Shown here: positions 17,431 to 26,013 of the stretch, in pieces
Layout: each line of letters starts with the position of its first letter
How positions within the stretch are numbered: position 1 is the first letter of the stretch
NCBI GenBank assembly: GCA_003168265.1
Contig: PMSV01000009.1
Coordinates: 18,859-82,858, forward strand
DNA: 64,000 bases
Origin: Chitinophagaceae bacterium
GTDB taxonomy: Bacteria; Bacteroidota; Bacteroidia; Chitinophagales; Chitinophagaceae
Reading direction: 5' to 3'
Translations under genes and position numbers: made by a program
The notes under the pieces: generated by a model
Database searches by the model: none
What the model was told of the DNA's origin: nothing
What the model saw: the letters and a program-made list of their open reading frames with translations, nothing else

Positions 17431-19078
17431 AAAAATACTTTTATATTTTTTCGGAATACTGGTTTTCCTGCTGCTGGTTTTGTTCATTTATCTGAGCATC
17501 GTATCCCGCACCAGGCCGCCGGAGATTGAGGACAAACACAGCCTTCAGTGGCAAAGGACGGAGCCCGGCACAGGCTTTTATACCATCCAAAATGACTGGT
17601 TCAGGAAAAGCAAAAGCGGGTTATACGAACTTTATGTCGAAGGTTCTCCCTTTGAACGCGGGGTAGCCAATGGCAAACTCACTAAGGAATTGGTTCAAAG
17701 GCAGGAGGACTATTTTAATGAACAGATCCACAAAATGGTCCCCTCGGATTTTTATCTGCATTTCCTAAAATACTTTGTCGGTTGGTTCAACAGGAACCTG
17801 GACAAGAATATCATTGAGGAGTATAAGGAAGAGATCTATGGGATCTCCGGTTCTGCCTCTGATAAATACGGTTATATCGGAAACAATTACCAGCGTATCC
17901 TGAATTATCATGCGGCCCATGATATTGGCCATGCCCTACAAAGCATGGCGCTGGTAGGTTGCACTTCCTTCGGGACCTGGGATGGCCAGTCCCGGGACAG
18001 CGATATGATCATTGGCCGCAATTTCGACTTCTATGTGGGGGATGATTTTGCAAGAGACAAGATCGTTGCTTTTTTTAATCCTTCAACTGGCTATAAATTT
18101 ATGACGGTAACATGGGGAGGGTTCATCGGGGCCGTTTCCGGTATGAATGAAAAAGGAATAACAGTCACTATAAATGCGGACAGGACAAAGGTCCCCACAG
18201 CATCCGCCACACCCGTTTCACTGGTCGCCAGGGAGATCCTTCAGTATGCAAGAAATATCCCGGAAGCCTATGCTATCGCAAGCAAAAGAAAGATGTTTGT
18301 CTCCGAATCTTTTTTGATCGGCTCTGCTGAGGACAACAAGGCGGTCATCATCGAAAAAACCCCTGACACCCTGGACATCTTTGATCCGCATAAAGATTTT
18401 ATTCTCTGCGCCAATCATTTTCAAAGTAAAGCGCTTACCAATACCCTTTCTAATAAGCAGCAAATGGAAGAGAGCGCATCTCCCTATCGTTATGAACGTT
18501 TACAGCAGTTGCTGCAGCTCAATGGCAAGAACACGGTTCAGAAAACAGTGGATATCCTCAGAGACAGAAAGGGGCTTGACGGCCAGGATATCGGAATGGG
18601 CAATGAAAAAGCCCTTAATCAAATGATAGCCCACCATTCCATCGTTTTCGAGCCTAAAAAGCTAATAGTATGGGTTTCCACTTCCCCATGGCAACTAGGT
18701 GAATATGTGGCCTATGATCTGCGGAAAGTATTCGCACTATCCGGGATGAAGCAGGACCGGGAAATCTGCGACTCGGCGCTAAATATCGCACCTGACCCCT
18801 TCCTCAAAACCGCGGATTTTCAGCATTTCCTCAGCTACCGCAGGTTCCGACAAAGGATCTTAGATGGACTCGATATTGACCCCGATAGCCTTGTACAAAG
18901 CAATCCACAGTATTACCACGCCTACGTGCTGGCTGGGGACTATTCCTTTAAGAAAAAGAATTATTCAAAAGCCATCGAATACTATAATGAAGCGTTGAGC
19001 AAGGTCATTGCAACAAGAAAAGAAGAAGACTATTGTAAAGCACAGATAAAGATTTGCGAAAGAAATTCGACTCCATAA
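17423..19078 (+). CDS. Membrane-anchored C45 / acyl-transferase-type Ntn hydrolase
   Basis: A 551-residue protein. Residues 1-~28 form a strong membrane anchor (LLYFFGILVFLLLVLFIYLS). The following region matches the C45 family (acyl-CoA:6-aminopenicillanic-acid acyltransferase-like Ntn hydrolases): YVEGSPFERGVANG, then GCTSFGTWDGQSRDSD with the presumed nucleophile Cys180, IIGRNFDFY, and GFIGAVSGMNEKG. The last ~80 residues look like a TPR pair (YYHAYVLAGDYSFKKKNYSKA). Cys180 is internal, so either the N-terminal part is cleaved off or the enzyme works without that step. Within this operon an acyl-transfer or amide/ester hydrolysis role on the periplasmic side is plausible. Confidence 0.82.
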   Translation: MLKKILLYFFGILVFLLLVLFIYLSIVSRTRPPEIEDKHSLQWQRTEPGTGFYTIQNDWFRKSKSGLYELYVEGSPFERGVANGKLTKELVQRQEDYFNEQIHKMVPSDFYLHFLKYFVGWFNRNLDKNIIEEYKEEIYGISGSASDKYGYIGNNYQRILNYHAAHDIGHALQSMALVGCTSFGTWDGQSRDSDMIIGRNFDFYVGDDFARDKIVAFFNPSTGYKFMTVTWGGFIGAVSGMNEKGITVTINADRTKVPTASATPVSLVAREILQYARNIPEAYAIASKRKMFVSESFLIGSAEDNKAVIIEKTPDTLDIFDPHKDFILCANHFQSKALTNTLSNKQQMEESASPYRYERLQQLLQLNGKNTVQKTVDILRDRKGLDGQDIGMGNEKALNQMIAHHSIVFEPKKLIVWVSTSPWQLGEYVAYDLRKVFALSGMKQDREICDSALNIAPDPFLKTADFQHFLSYRRFRQRILDGLDIDPDSLVQSNPQYYHAYVLAGDYSFKKKNYSKAIEYYNEALSKVIATRKEEDYCKAQIKICERNSTP

Positions 19079-19112
19079 TTCGGTAATTTTGAACCCGAAC
19101 CTGAATACAAAC

Positions 19113-20408
19113 ATGAACCAAAGAGAGGAATTCTCATACAGGACAAGAGCAGAGATCAAAGCCATGCAGGAAGAGAAGCTGGTTGACCTGATCAAATACC
19201 TCGCAGCAGACTCCTCATTTTACCGTGAACATTTCAAAAAGCACCATATCGACCCCGACCGGATCCAAAAACTCGAAGACCTATCCCTCATTCCTCCCAC
19301 CCATAAGGAAGACCTCCAAAAACGCAACGATGATTTTTTATGCGTGGACAGGAACAGGATCATTGAATATACTTCAACATCGGGAACACTGGGAAGTCCG
19401 GTAACCATTGCGTTGACCGAAGCCGACCTGGAAAGACTCGCTTTCAACGAATACCATTCCTTTCTTTGTGCAGAGGGCGGCCCGGGCGATATCTATCAAC
19501 TGATGCTCACCCTGGACAGGCAGTTCATGGCCGGGATGGCCTACTATTCGGGAATCCGGAAATTAGGGGCCGGTATCATCCGTCTGGGCCCGGGTGTTCC
19601 TTCCCTTCAATGGGAAACGATCGGGCGTCTCAAGCCGACTGCCATCGTGGCTGTTCCATCCTTCATCCTCAAGCTGATCCAGTATGCGCGCGAAAAACAG
19701 ATCGATTTGAATGCCTGCTCCGTCAGTAAAGCAATTTGCATCGGAGAAAATATCAGGCAGGCGGATTTCTCCCTCAATGTGCTTGGAAAAAAGATCACCG
19801 AGTCCTGGAATATTCAGCTATTTTCCACCTATGCTTCCACTGAAATGCAGACTGCTTTTACGGAATGCATGCATGGACGGGGCGGACACCAGAATGCCGA
19901 ACTCCTCATTCTCGAAATGCTGGATGAAAACAACAAGCCCCTGTCTCCCGGAGAACCAGGTGAGGTAACCATTACCACACTGGGCGTGGAGGCCATGCCC
20001 CTGCTTCGCTACAAGACAGGAGATATCTGTGTCCTTCATGATGAGCCCTGCCCCTGCGGAAGAAATTCGGTCAGGCTATCGCCTGTAGTGGGAAGAAGAA
20101 AACAAATGATCAAGTTCAAGGGAACCACGCTCTACCCTCCCGCCCTCTTTGACCTGCTCAATGAGATGCAGGAGGTAAAAGACTATGTAATTGAAGTGCA
20201 GAGCAATGAACTGGGCATCGACGAAGTGATATTGCACTTGCTTCCATCGAATCAGGCTGAAGAATCCGATCATAAGATCAGGGCCTATCTGCAGGCTAGA
20301 TTGCGTGTGAGCCCACACGTAAGATATGTTTCCAGAGAAGACCTTCAACGGATGCAATTCCCGGAGACAAGCCGAAAGCCGATAAGGTTTATAGACAGAA
20401 GAAGCTGA
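19113..20408 (+). CDS. PaaK-like (phenylacetate-CoA ligase family) adenylating enzyme
   Basis: A 431-residue adenylate-forming enzyme of the phenylacetate-CoA ligase group. Motifs seen are the P-loop EYTSTSGTLGSPV, the TYASTEMQ region (A5-like), and RYKTGDICVLHDEPCPCGR, including the cysteine pair common in PaaK-like proteins. ATG at 19113 is preferred over the in-frame TTG at 19089, which adds eight unremarkable residues. Lying directly before the ammonia-lyase gene, it probably activates 4-coumarate made by that enzyme, for loading onto an ACP or CoA. This is inference by position and by analogy with ligases in aryl-polyene loci. Confidence 0.85.
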   Translation: MNQREEFSYRTRAEIKAMQEEKLVDLIKYLAADSSFYREHFKKHHIDPDRIQKLEDLSLIPPTHKEDLQKRNDDFLCVDRNRIIEYTSTSGTLGSPVTIALTEADLERLAFNEYHSFLCAEGGPGDIYQLMLTLDRQFMAGMAYYSGIRKLGAGIIRLGPGVPSLQWETIGRLKPTAIVAVPSFILKLIQYAREKQIDLNACSVSKAICIGENIRQADFSLNVLGKKITESWNIQLFSTYASTEMQTAFTECMHGRGGHQNAELLILEMLDENNKPLSPGEPGEVTITTLGVEAMPLLRYKTGDICVLHDEPCPCGRNSVRLSPVVGRRKQMIKFKGTTLYPPALFDLLNEMQEVKDYVIEVQSNELGIDEVILHLLPSNQAEESDHKIRAYLQARLRVSPHVRYVSREDLQRMQFPETSRKPIRFIDRRS

Positions 20409-20492
20409 TACGATTTCCCTCTTTATATGCTTAATCCAGGCTGATCCTGCTGAAGGCTCGGTCGAAAACTGTAATATTGGCTATTTTTAATT

Positions 20493-20500
20493 TATTTTTG
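20493..20500 (+). promoter_or_regulatory. Candidate -7 element upstream of the ammonia-lyase gene
   Basis: TATTTTTG matches the Bacteroidota -7 consensus TAnnTTTG and lies 28 nt before the ATG at 20529, in a T-rich gap of 120 nt. A TTG at 20477-20479 is only 13 nt upstream, shorter than the usual spacing, so this is a weak call. Confidence 0.22.
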
Positions 20501-20528
20501 GCTTTATTGATAAAATCATCCGGCATTC

Positions 20529-22106
20529 ATGATATCTATTAGCGATAAATTGCTCAAACTGAACGAATTCAATGAGATCGTGTTCAAAGGAAAGGCGATC
20601 AATTTGGATCCTTCAGCATTGAAGAAAGTGGAAAAAAACCATTCCTTCCTCAAGGAATTCTCCAGGAATAAACTCATTTACGGCATCAATACCGGATTCG
20701 GGCCCATGGCCCAGTACAAAGTAAGTGAAGACAAGATGTTGCAATTGCAGTATAACCTTATCCGGAGCCATTGCTCAGGCAGCGGGCACCTGCTTTCCCC
20801 CAGGGTCATCAAGGCAATTATGGTAGCCCGCCTGAATAGCCTGATGCGGGCCTACTCTGGTGTTCATCCTGAAACCGTCGAACTCCTGAAAGAACTCATC
20901 AATAAAAATATAAGCCCCTGCATTTTCGAACACGGCGGCGTCGGCGCCAGCGGCGATCTGGTGCAACTTGCACATCTTGGACTGGGACTGATCGGGGAAG
21001 GTGAGGTCTGGTATGAAGACAGGGTTCAGCCGACTAAGGAAGTGTATGAAAGACTTGGAATAAAACCCCTTTCGATCCATATCAGGGAAGGACTTGCCGT
21101 ATTAAACGGCACTTCCGCCATGACCGGAATTGGCCTGATGAATATCCTGAGGGCCAAGAAATTGCTGGAATGGGCTGTCATGCTTTCTGCCATGACCAAT
21201 GAGGTAGTGGAAGCATTCGATGACCATTATTCCAACGGACTGAATATTGTCAAGTACCACAAGGGGCAGAACAAAGTGGCTGCGATGCTCCGCGAGATCC
21301 TGCAGGAAAGTAAAATGATCAGGAACCGTCATGAGCATCTCTATAATCCCAAGAAGCTGGACCAGGAAGTATTTGAGGACAAGGTGCAGGAATATTATTC
21401 ATTACGCTGTGTGACCCAGGTCCTGGGACCGGTCCTGGATACCATCCTGCACTCGGAAGAAGTGGTGGTAGATGAATTGAATTCCGTCAATGACAATCCC
21501 GTGATCGATCATGAAAACAAGGACATATTCCATGGCGGCAACTTTCATGGAGATTATGTTTCCCTCGAAATGGACAAGTTGAAGATTGCCATCACCAGGC
21601 TTTCCATGCTTTCCGAAAGGCAGTTGAATTATCTGCTGAATGACAAGTTGAACCAGAAATTTCCGCCATTTGTCAATCTGGGCGTACTGGGGTTCAATTT
21701 CGGGATGCAGGGTGTTCAATTCACGGCGACTTCGACGGTTGCTGAAAACCAGACCCTTTCCTTTCCCATGTATGTGCACAGCATTCCGAACAACAATGAC
21801 AACCAGGATATCGTAAGCATGGGCTGCAATGCTGCACTCATGTGCAAAAGGGTCGTTGACAATTCCTTCCAGGTGCTGGCCATCCAGACCATGACGGTCC
21901 TTCAGGCGATCGATTACCTGAATTGCGGAGAGCGTTTATCGCCCAGAACAAATGCATTGTATACAGAATTAAGGCTGATCTTTCCAAAATTTGTGGAAGA
22001 TTCCGTGAAATACAAGGACATACACAGAATTATCGACTTTTTTGAAAATTCAGGGCCGGTCGTATCGGACAGGACACCCGTTCCTGCCCCTCTTACACTT
22101 CCTTAA
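20529..22106 (+). CDS. Tyrosine ammonia-lyase (MIO-dependent aromatic amino acid lyase)
   Basis: A 525-residue lyase that would convert L-tyrosine to 4-coumarate and ammonia, the aryl starter of the pigment. The Ala140-Ser141-Gly142 triad (GGVGASGDLVQLAH) forms the MIO cofactor by self-cyclisation. Other family blocks are YGINTGFGPMAQY with the essential tyrosine, NGTSAMTGIG, and FHGGNFHGDYVSLEMDK. The substrate-selecting loop reads RSHCSGSG. That loop, GPMAQY and GASGDLVQLAH resemble, from memory, the flexirubin-locus tyrosine ammonia-lyase of Flavobacterium johnsoniae rather than typical HutH. No hut genes are nearby. It is set off by 120 nt upstream and 199 nt downstream, so it may have its own promoter. 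Confidence 0.9.
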   Translation: MISISDKLLKLNEFNEIVFKGKAINLDPSALKKVEKNHSFLKEFSRNKLIYGINTGFGPMAQYKVSEDKMLQLQYNLIRSHCSGSGHLLSPRVIKAIMVARLNSLMRAYSGVHPETVELLKELINKNISPCIFEHGGVGASGDLVQLAHLGLGLIGEGEVWYEDRVQPTKEVYERLGIKPLSIHIREGLAVLNGTSAMTGIGLMNILRAKKLLEWAVMLSAMTNEVVEAFDDHYSNGLNIVKYHKGQNKVAAMLREILQESKMIRNRHEHLYNPKKLDQEVFEDKVQEYYSLRCVTQVLGPVLDTILHSEEVVVDELNSVNDNPVIDHENKDIFHGGNFHGDYVSLEMDKLKIAITRLSMLSERQLNYLLNDKLNQKFPPFVNLGVLGFNFGMQGVQFTATSTVAENQTLSFPMYVHSIPNNNDNQDIVSMGCNAALMCKRVVDNSFQVLAIQTMTVLQAIDYLNCGERLSPRTNALYTELRLIFPKFVEDSVKYKDIHRIIDFFENSGPVVSDRTPVPAPLTLP

Positions 22107-22305
22107 TGCCCGATCTACAGAGCTGTCAGAAAAATCCAAAATCATTGTAAAAAACTTATAGGAGCGGGATTGTAGATAAAGAGCAATTCTCATTGAACCT
22201 TAAAAAATTCACGATGAAACCGAGCAGGACCATTTTACCGCAACTTATGCGATGAATGAATAAGGGAGGTTCCATCTGGTAAACAAGAAAACTAAAAATA
22301 TTCAG

Positions 22306-23034
22306 ATGAAAATTGCATTGGTAACTGGTGGATCGAGGGGGATCGGAAGAGCAATAAGCCTCCGGCTTGCAGCGAATGGCTACCATGTGATCGTAAATTA
22401 TAAGAGCAATAATGCAGAGGCAGAAAAAACCCTTTCCCTGATCCGGGACCAGGGAAATTCCTGTGAATTGCTGCCCTTCAATGTAGCGGACAGATCGGAT
22501 ATTAAAGATGCGCTCGGAAGCTGGATCGAAAATCATCCTGAAGATACCATTGATATTCTTGTGAACAATGCCGGCATCAAAGAGGACAACCTGATGATCT
22601 TCATGAAAGACGAACAATGGGAGGATGTTATTTCTACAAACCTGCACAGTTTTTTTTATATTACCAGACTCGTATTGCAGGGAATGCTGATGAGAAAATT
22701 CGGCAGGATAATCAATGTGGTCTCTCTTTCCGGCCTGAAGGGGCTGCCCGGTCAGACCAATTATTCGGCTGCAAAAGCCGGTGTAATCGGGGCCACCAAG
22801 GCCCTTTCCCAGGAAGTGGCAAGAAAAGGGGTTACGGTCAATGCCGTTGCTCCCGGCTTTATCAGAACCGATATGACGAAGGAGCTTAATGAAAAGGAAT
22901 TAAAGAACCTGATCCCTGCGAGGAGATTCGGGACGGCGGAGGAAGTAGCCCACGCCGTAGCATTTCTGGCATCTGAAGAGGCCGGCTATATTACGGGCCA
23001 TGTGCTTTCCGTTAATGGGGGGCTTTATACTTAA
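22306..23034 (+). CDS. fabG: 3-oxoacyl-ACP reductase (FabG-type SDR)
   Basis: A 242-residue short-chain dehydrogenase/reductase. It has the NADPH motif TGGSRGIGRA near the start, NNAGIKEDN in the centre, the catalytic Tyr153-x3-Lys157 (YSAAKAG) and the C-terminal GYITGHVLSVNGG typical of FabG. It would reduce the beta-keto group after each condensation during polyene assembly. It opens the second + strand block of the cluster, followed 10 nt later by KS 2. It is the only ketoreductase in the window. The gene name reflects family; the housekeeping fabG is probably elsewhere. Confidence 0.92.
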   Translation: MKIALVTGGSRGIGRAISLRLAANGYHVIVNYKSNNAEAEKTLSLIRDQGNSCELLPFNVADRSDIKDALGSWIENHPEDTIDILVNNAGIKEDNLMIFMKDEQWEDVISTNLHSFFYITRLVLQGMLMRKFGRIINVVSLSGLKGLPGQTNYSAAKAGVIGATKALSQEVARKGVTVNAVAPGFIRTDMTKELNEKELKNLIPARRFGTAEEVAHAVAFLASEEAGYITGHVLSVNGGLYT

Positions 23035-23044
23035 AAACGATTGA

Positions 23045-24262
23045 ATGAATAGAGTGGTGATCACAGGAATGGGAATTTATTCATGCATCGGCAAGAACCA
23101 GGACGAAGTCAGGGAATCTTTGCTTCATGGGCGTTCGGGGATCGTTCTTGACCCGACTAGAAAACAATTTGGTTACCGTTCCGGCCTTGTAGGTCTCGTG
23201 GACCGTCCCAACCTAAAGGGCATGTTGGATAGGAGATCACGGATAACGCTGCCGGAACAGGGGGAATATGCCTACTTAGCTACGGTTGAAGCGCTCAGGC
23301 AATCTGAAATAGATGCCGGTTACCTGGAACGAAACGAGGCAGGAATCCTTTACGGCAATGACAGCACTGCAAAGCCTGTCATTGAATCCATCGACATCGT
23401 CAGAGAGAAAAAGGATACCATTCTGGTGGGCTCAGGAGCTGTATTTCAGACCATGAATTCCACCGTTACCATGAACCTCGCAACGATCTTTAAATTGAAA
23501 GGAGTCAATTTTACGATCAGCGCTGCATGCGCCAGCGGCTCCCATGCGATCGGGCTCGGTTATCATTTTATCAAAACAGGGTTACAGGAATTGGTGATCT
23601 GCGGTGGCGCACAGGAAATCAACCATTATTCGATGGCTACTTTTGACGCGCTTTCCGCATTTTCCGTCAAGGAATCCGATCCTGCCAGGGCTTCCCGCCC
23701 ATTCGACAGGGACAGGGATGGTTTGGTTCCAAGCGGAGGCGCTGCTACTATTATTTTAGAAAGTTATGATTCCGCAATAAAAAGAGGAGCCAATATATTG
23801 GGAGAAGTGATTGGATATGGATTTTCTTCTAACGGCGGACATATTTCCAATCCTACCGTGGATGGTCCGGCCAGATCGCTTCGAATGGCGCTTAAGGATG
23901 CCGCCTTACAGCCATCTGATATTGAATATATCAATGCTCACGCCACTTCCACTCCCGCCGGAGATTCCAATGAAGCCAAGGCAATTCACGAAGTCTTTGG
24001 CGGGAGCCTTCCATGGATAAGTTCCACCAAATCGATGACTGGTCATGAATGCTGGATGGCAGGGGCAAGTGAGATCGTCTATTCAGTTTTGATGATGCAA
24101 AACGGTTTTATTGCACCCAATATCAATTTCGAAAATCCTGATGAAGATTCTGCTAAATTGAATATCGTAAAAACTTCTTTGAAAGAAGATATAAGCGTAT
24201 TTTTGTCAAACTCTTTTGGGTTCGGAGGAACGAATTCCTCCCTGATAGTGAGAAAAATATAA
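23045..24262 (+). CDS. Beta-ketoacyl-ACP synthase (FabF-like, KS 2)
   Basis: A 405-residue elongating ketosynthase with a full active site: Cys162 in SAACASGSHAIG, His299 in NAHATSTPAGD, Lys329 and His334 in STKSMTGHE, and SNSFGFGGTN at the end. The AACASGSHAIG and HATSTPAGDxxE forms are closer to FabF/FabB than to the TACSSSAN-type KS 1 and KS 4 of this cluster, so it probably has a separate condensation step or substrate. It is co-directional with the upstream reductase and the downstream ACP. The 73-nt gap after it carries an 11-bp tandem repeat. Confidence 0.93.
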   Translation: MNRVVITGMGIYSCIGKNQDEVRESLLHGRSGIVLDPTRKQFGYRSGLVGLVDRPNLKGMLDRRSRITLPEQGEYAYLATVEALRQSEIDAGYLERNEAGILYGNDSTAKPVIESIDIVREKKDTILVGSGAVFQTMNSTVTMNLATIFKLKGVNFTISAACASGSHAIGLGYHFIKTGLQELVICGGAQEINHYSMATFDALSAFSVKESDPARASRPFDRDRDGLVPSGGAATIILESYDSAIKRGANILGEVIGYGFSSNGGHISNPTVDGPARSLRMALKDAALQPSDIEYINAHATSTPAGDSNEAKAIHEVFGGSLPWISSTKSMTGHECWMAGASEIVYSVLMMQNGFIAPNINFENPDEDSAKLNIVKTSLKEDISVFLSNSFGFGGTNSSLIVRKI

Positions 24263-24270
24263 AAACCTTA

Positions 24271-24314
24271 TAAGAACCAGATAAGAACCAGATAAGAACC
24301 AGATAAGAACCATA
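24271..24314 (+). repeat. Four-copy 11-bp tandem repeat
   Basis: The unit TAAGAACCAGA occurs three times without change at 24271-24281, 24282-24292 and 24293-24303. A fourth copy (TAAGAACCATA) follows at 24304-24314. It fills most of the short gap between KS 2 and ACP 2. The period is close to one helical turn. It is too short and unspaced to be a CRISPR array. It may be slippage-prone or affect expression of the ACP, but no function is shown. Confidence 0.92.
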
Positions 24315-24335
24315 TAAAGCGTCTTTTTTTAACTT

Positions 24336-24596
24336 ATGAAAAGTATGATGGGAATCGAAGAGAAAATTAACAATTTCCTGGTCGAAGAATTTGAAGTGGA
24401 CCCTGCCAGGATCAGTCCTTCTGCGGACCTTAAAGAGATTCTTGAACTGGATAGCCTGGATTATATCGACCTGGTCGTGGTAATTGAAAACAATTTCGGG
24501 ATAAAGGTAGATCCTGTCGATTTTGTGGATCTGGTCACTTTTCAGGACTTTTATGATTATATCACCAGCCGCCTAAACTCAAAAGAACCTGTATAA
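24336..24596 (+). CDS. Acyl carrier protein (ACP 2)
   Basis: An 86-residue carrier protein with the phosphopantetheine serine at Ser40 (ELDSLDYIDL). It differs from ACPs 1 and 3, which share GLDSID, and is of the DSLDxxxLV type. The C-terminal segment FVDLVTFQDFYDYI is typical of helix IV. ATG at 24336 is used; ATGs at 24345 and 24348 (MMGIEEKI) are alternative starts. It lies between KS 2 and the LpxL-like acyltransferase, so KS 2 and the acyltransferase are its likely partners. Confidence 0.92.
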   Translation: MKSMMGIEEKINNFLVEEFEVDPARISPSADLKEILELDSLDYIDLVVVIENNFGIKVDPVDFVDLVTFQDFYDYITSRLNSKEPV

Positions 24597-24603
24597 TGCC
24601 AAA

Positions 24604-25515
24604 ATGTCAACAATTATTTCGTCAACATTATGGCAAGGCAAATCCAAATCATCCCCTCTCGGTTACCGGATTTTTGTTTGGCTCCTCAGGCATGCCGGTG
24701 TAAGAGCTGCCTATTTTCTGCTTTTTTTTGTTTCTTTTTACTATTTCCTGGCCTCCTATAAATCTAGCAGGGCTCTCTGGGAATTATACAGAAGAAGGTT
24801 GTCATTCGGTTTTTTTAAGGCCCTCTTGCTCATATACAGAAATTATTACCTTTTTGGCCAGTCCCTGATTGACCGCGTCGTGGTCATGGCCGGCATTCCG
24901 AATAGATTCAGTTTTGAGTTTGATGGGGAAGAGCACCTGCGCTCCCTCGCCAGCCTCGAAAACGGAGGCATCCTGCTCAGCGCACATGTCGGGAACTGGG
25001 AGATCGCCGGGCATTTGCTCAAAAGGCTGAACACCAGGATCAACGTGGTCATGTATGACGCAGAACATGAAAAGATAAAGGACTACCTCGACTCTGTCAA
25101 AGGAGAAAAGACCATGCATGTGATTCCCATTAGGGACAATCTATCCCATGTTTTTGAGATAAGTGAAGCACTCAGAAACCATGAACTCGTCTGCATGCAT
25201 GCGGACAGATTCCTTCCCGAACAAAAGACCTTCAGGGAAGATTTTTTAGGGAAGAAAGCAAAATTCCCCATGGGGCCATTCCTGCTTGCCGCTCAGTTCA
25301 GCGTGCCTGTTTCCATTACCTTCTCAATGAAAGAGAGCTCGACACATTATCATTTTTCTGCCACAAACCCAAAGAACTATGACCGGTCCTCCAAAACTGT
25401 ATTCATGAAGGAATTGCTCTCGGATTTCATTCTGGAGATGGAAAAAAAAGTCAGGGCCTACCCTGCCCAATGGTACAATTATTATGATTTCTGGGCAAGT
25501 CCGGAAAAACCTTAA
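24604..25515 (+). CDS. LpxL/HtrB-like lipid A-type acyltransferase
   Basis: A 303-residue membrane-associated acyltransferase. A hydrophobic segment (residues ~33-50) is followed by the HX4E catalytic motif, His128 and Glu133 in SAHVGNWE, and by MHADRFLPEQ and a proline/glycine-rich FPMGPFLLAAQ. The family transfers acyl chains from ACP to lipid acceptors. Here it may attach the finished polyene, or a fatty acid, to a glycolipid or to the pigment. It begins 7 nt after ACP 2. Aryl-polyene clusters regularly contain such an acyltransferase. Confidence 0.85.
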   Translation: MSTIISSTLWQGKSKSSPLGYRIFVWLLRHAGVRAAYFLLFFVSFYYFLASYKSSRALWELYRRRLSFGFFKALLLIYRNYYLFGQSLIDRVVVMAGIPNRFSFEFDGEEHLRSLASLENGGILLSAHVGNWEIAGHLLKRLNTRINVVMYDAEHEKIKDYLDSVKGEKTMHVIPIRDNLSHVFEISEALRNHELVCMHADRFLPEQKTFREDFLGKKAKFPMGPFLLAAQFSVPVSITFSMKESSTHYHFSATNPKNYDRSSKTVFMKELLSDFILEMEKKVRAYPAQWYNYYDFWASPEKP

Positions 25516-25567
25516 ATGATTTCCCACAAAAATCAGAAATAGTGACTAAATTTCTGCCTGATTCTTA

Positions 25568-25999
25568 ATGATGGAAGCAGCGCCACGATACGATATTTTA
25601 TCCCTGATCCCGCAGAGACCGCCTTTTGTAGTGGTCGACCGGCTCGAATCCTGCGATCAGGGATCGGCCAGGTCCAGTTTTCTGGTAAAGAGGGAGCATA
25701 TTCTTGTGGAAGATGGGGAGCTCAGCGAGGCCGGATTAGTTGAGAATATGGCACAGACCGCTGCAGCCCGGGTTGGTTGGTTAATCCAGGGAGATAATAA
25801 AATAATACATATTGGGTATATAGGAGATATAAAAAATCTCGAAATTGCAACTTTACCGAAGGTCAATGACCTGCTTGAAACCGAGATCCTTGTCAAAAAT
25901 CAGATTTTTGGCATTACCGTGGTAGAAGGAAAAGTCAAGTGCCACGATAAAATCCTCGCTTCCTGTGAAATGAAAATATTTATTTCAAATAAATCTTAA
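25568..25999 (+). CDS. Hotdog-fold 3-hydroxyacyl-ACP dehydratase-like protein
   Basis: A 143-residue single hotdog protein. PQRPPFVVVDRLESCD matches the FabZ-type opening (LPxRxPFLLVDR). SEAGLVENMAQTAAAR matches the central-helix motif, though the usual GHFPxxPxxPG segment is replaced by KREHILVEDGELSE. It is the best candidate for the dehydratase that makes each double bond of the polyene, resembling the ApeI/ApeP-type dehydratases of aryl-polyene loci. Only one such gene is visible, whereas characterised aryl-polyene clusters usually have two. The start is the first ATG at 25568; the next codon is also ATG. Confidence 0.8.
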   Translation: MMEAAPRYDILSLIPQRPPFVVVDRLESCDQGSARSSFLVKREHILVEDGELSEAGLVENMAQTAAARVGWLIQGDNKIIHIGYIGDIKNLEIATLPKVNDLLETEILVKNQIFGITVVEGKVKCHDKILASCEMKIFISNKS

Positions 26000-26013
26000 A
26001 TTAAAACAGCGTC

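Noticed and set aside
20529..22106. Histidine ammonia-lyase (HutH) as the name of this gene
   Set aside because: The fold is shared, but the selectivity loop RSHCSGSG, the QLAH after the MIO motif and the pigment-cluster setting favour a tyrosine ammonia-lyase. No hutU, hutI or hutG lies nearby.
24271..24314. Possible CRISPR array
   Set aside because: The 11-bp units are directly adjacent with no spacers and there are no cas genes in the window.
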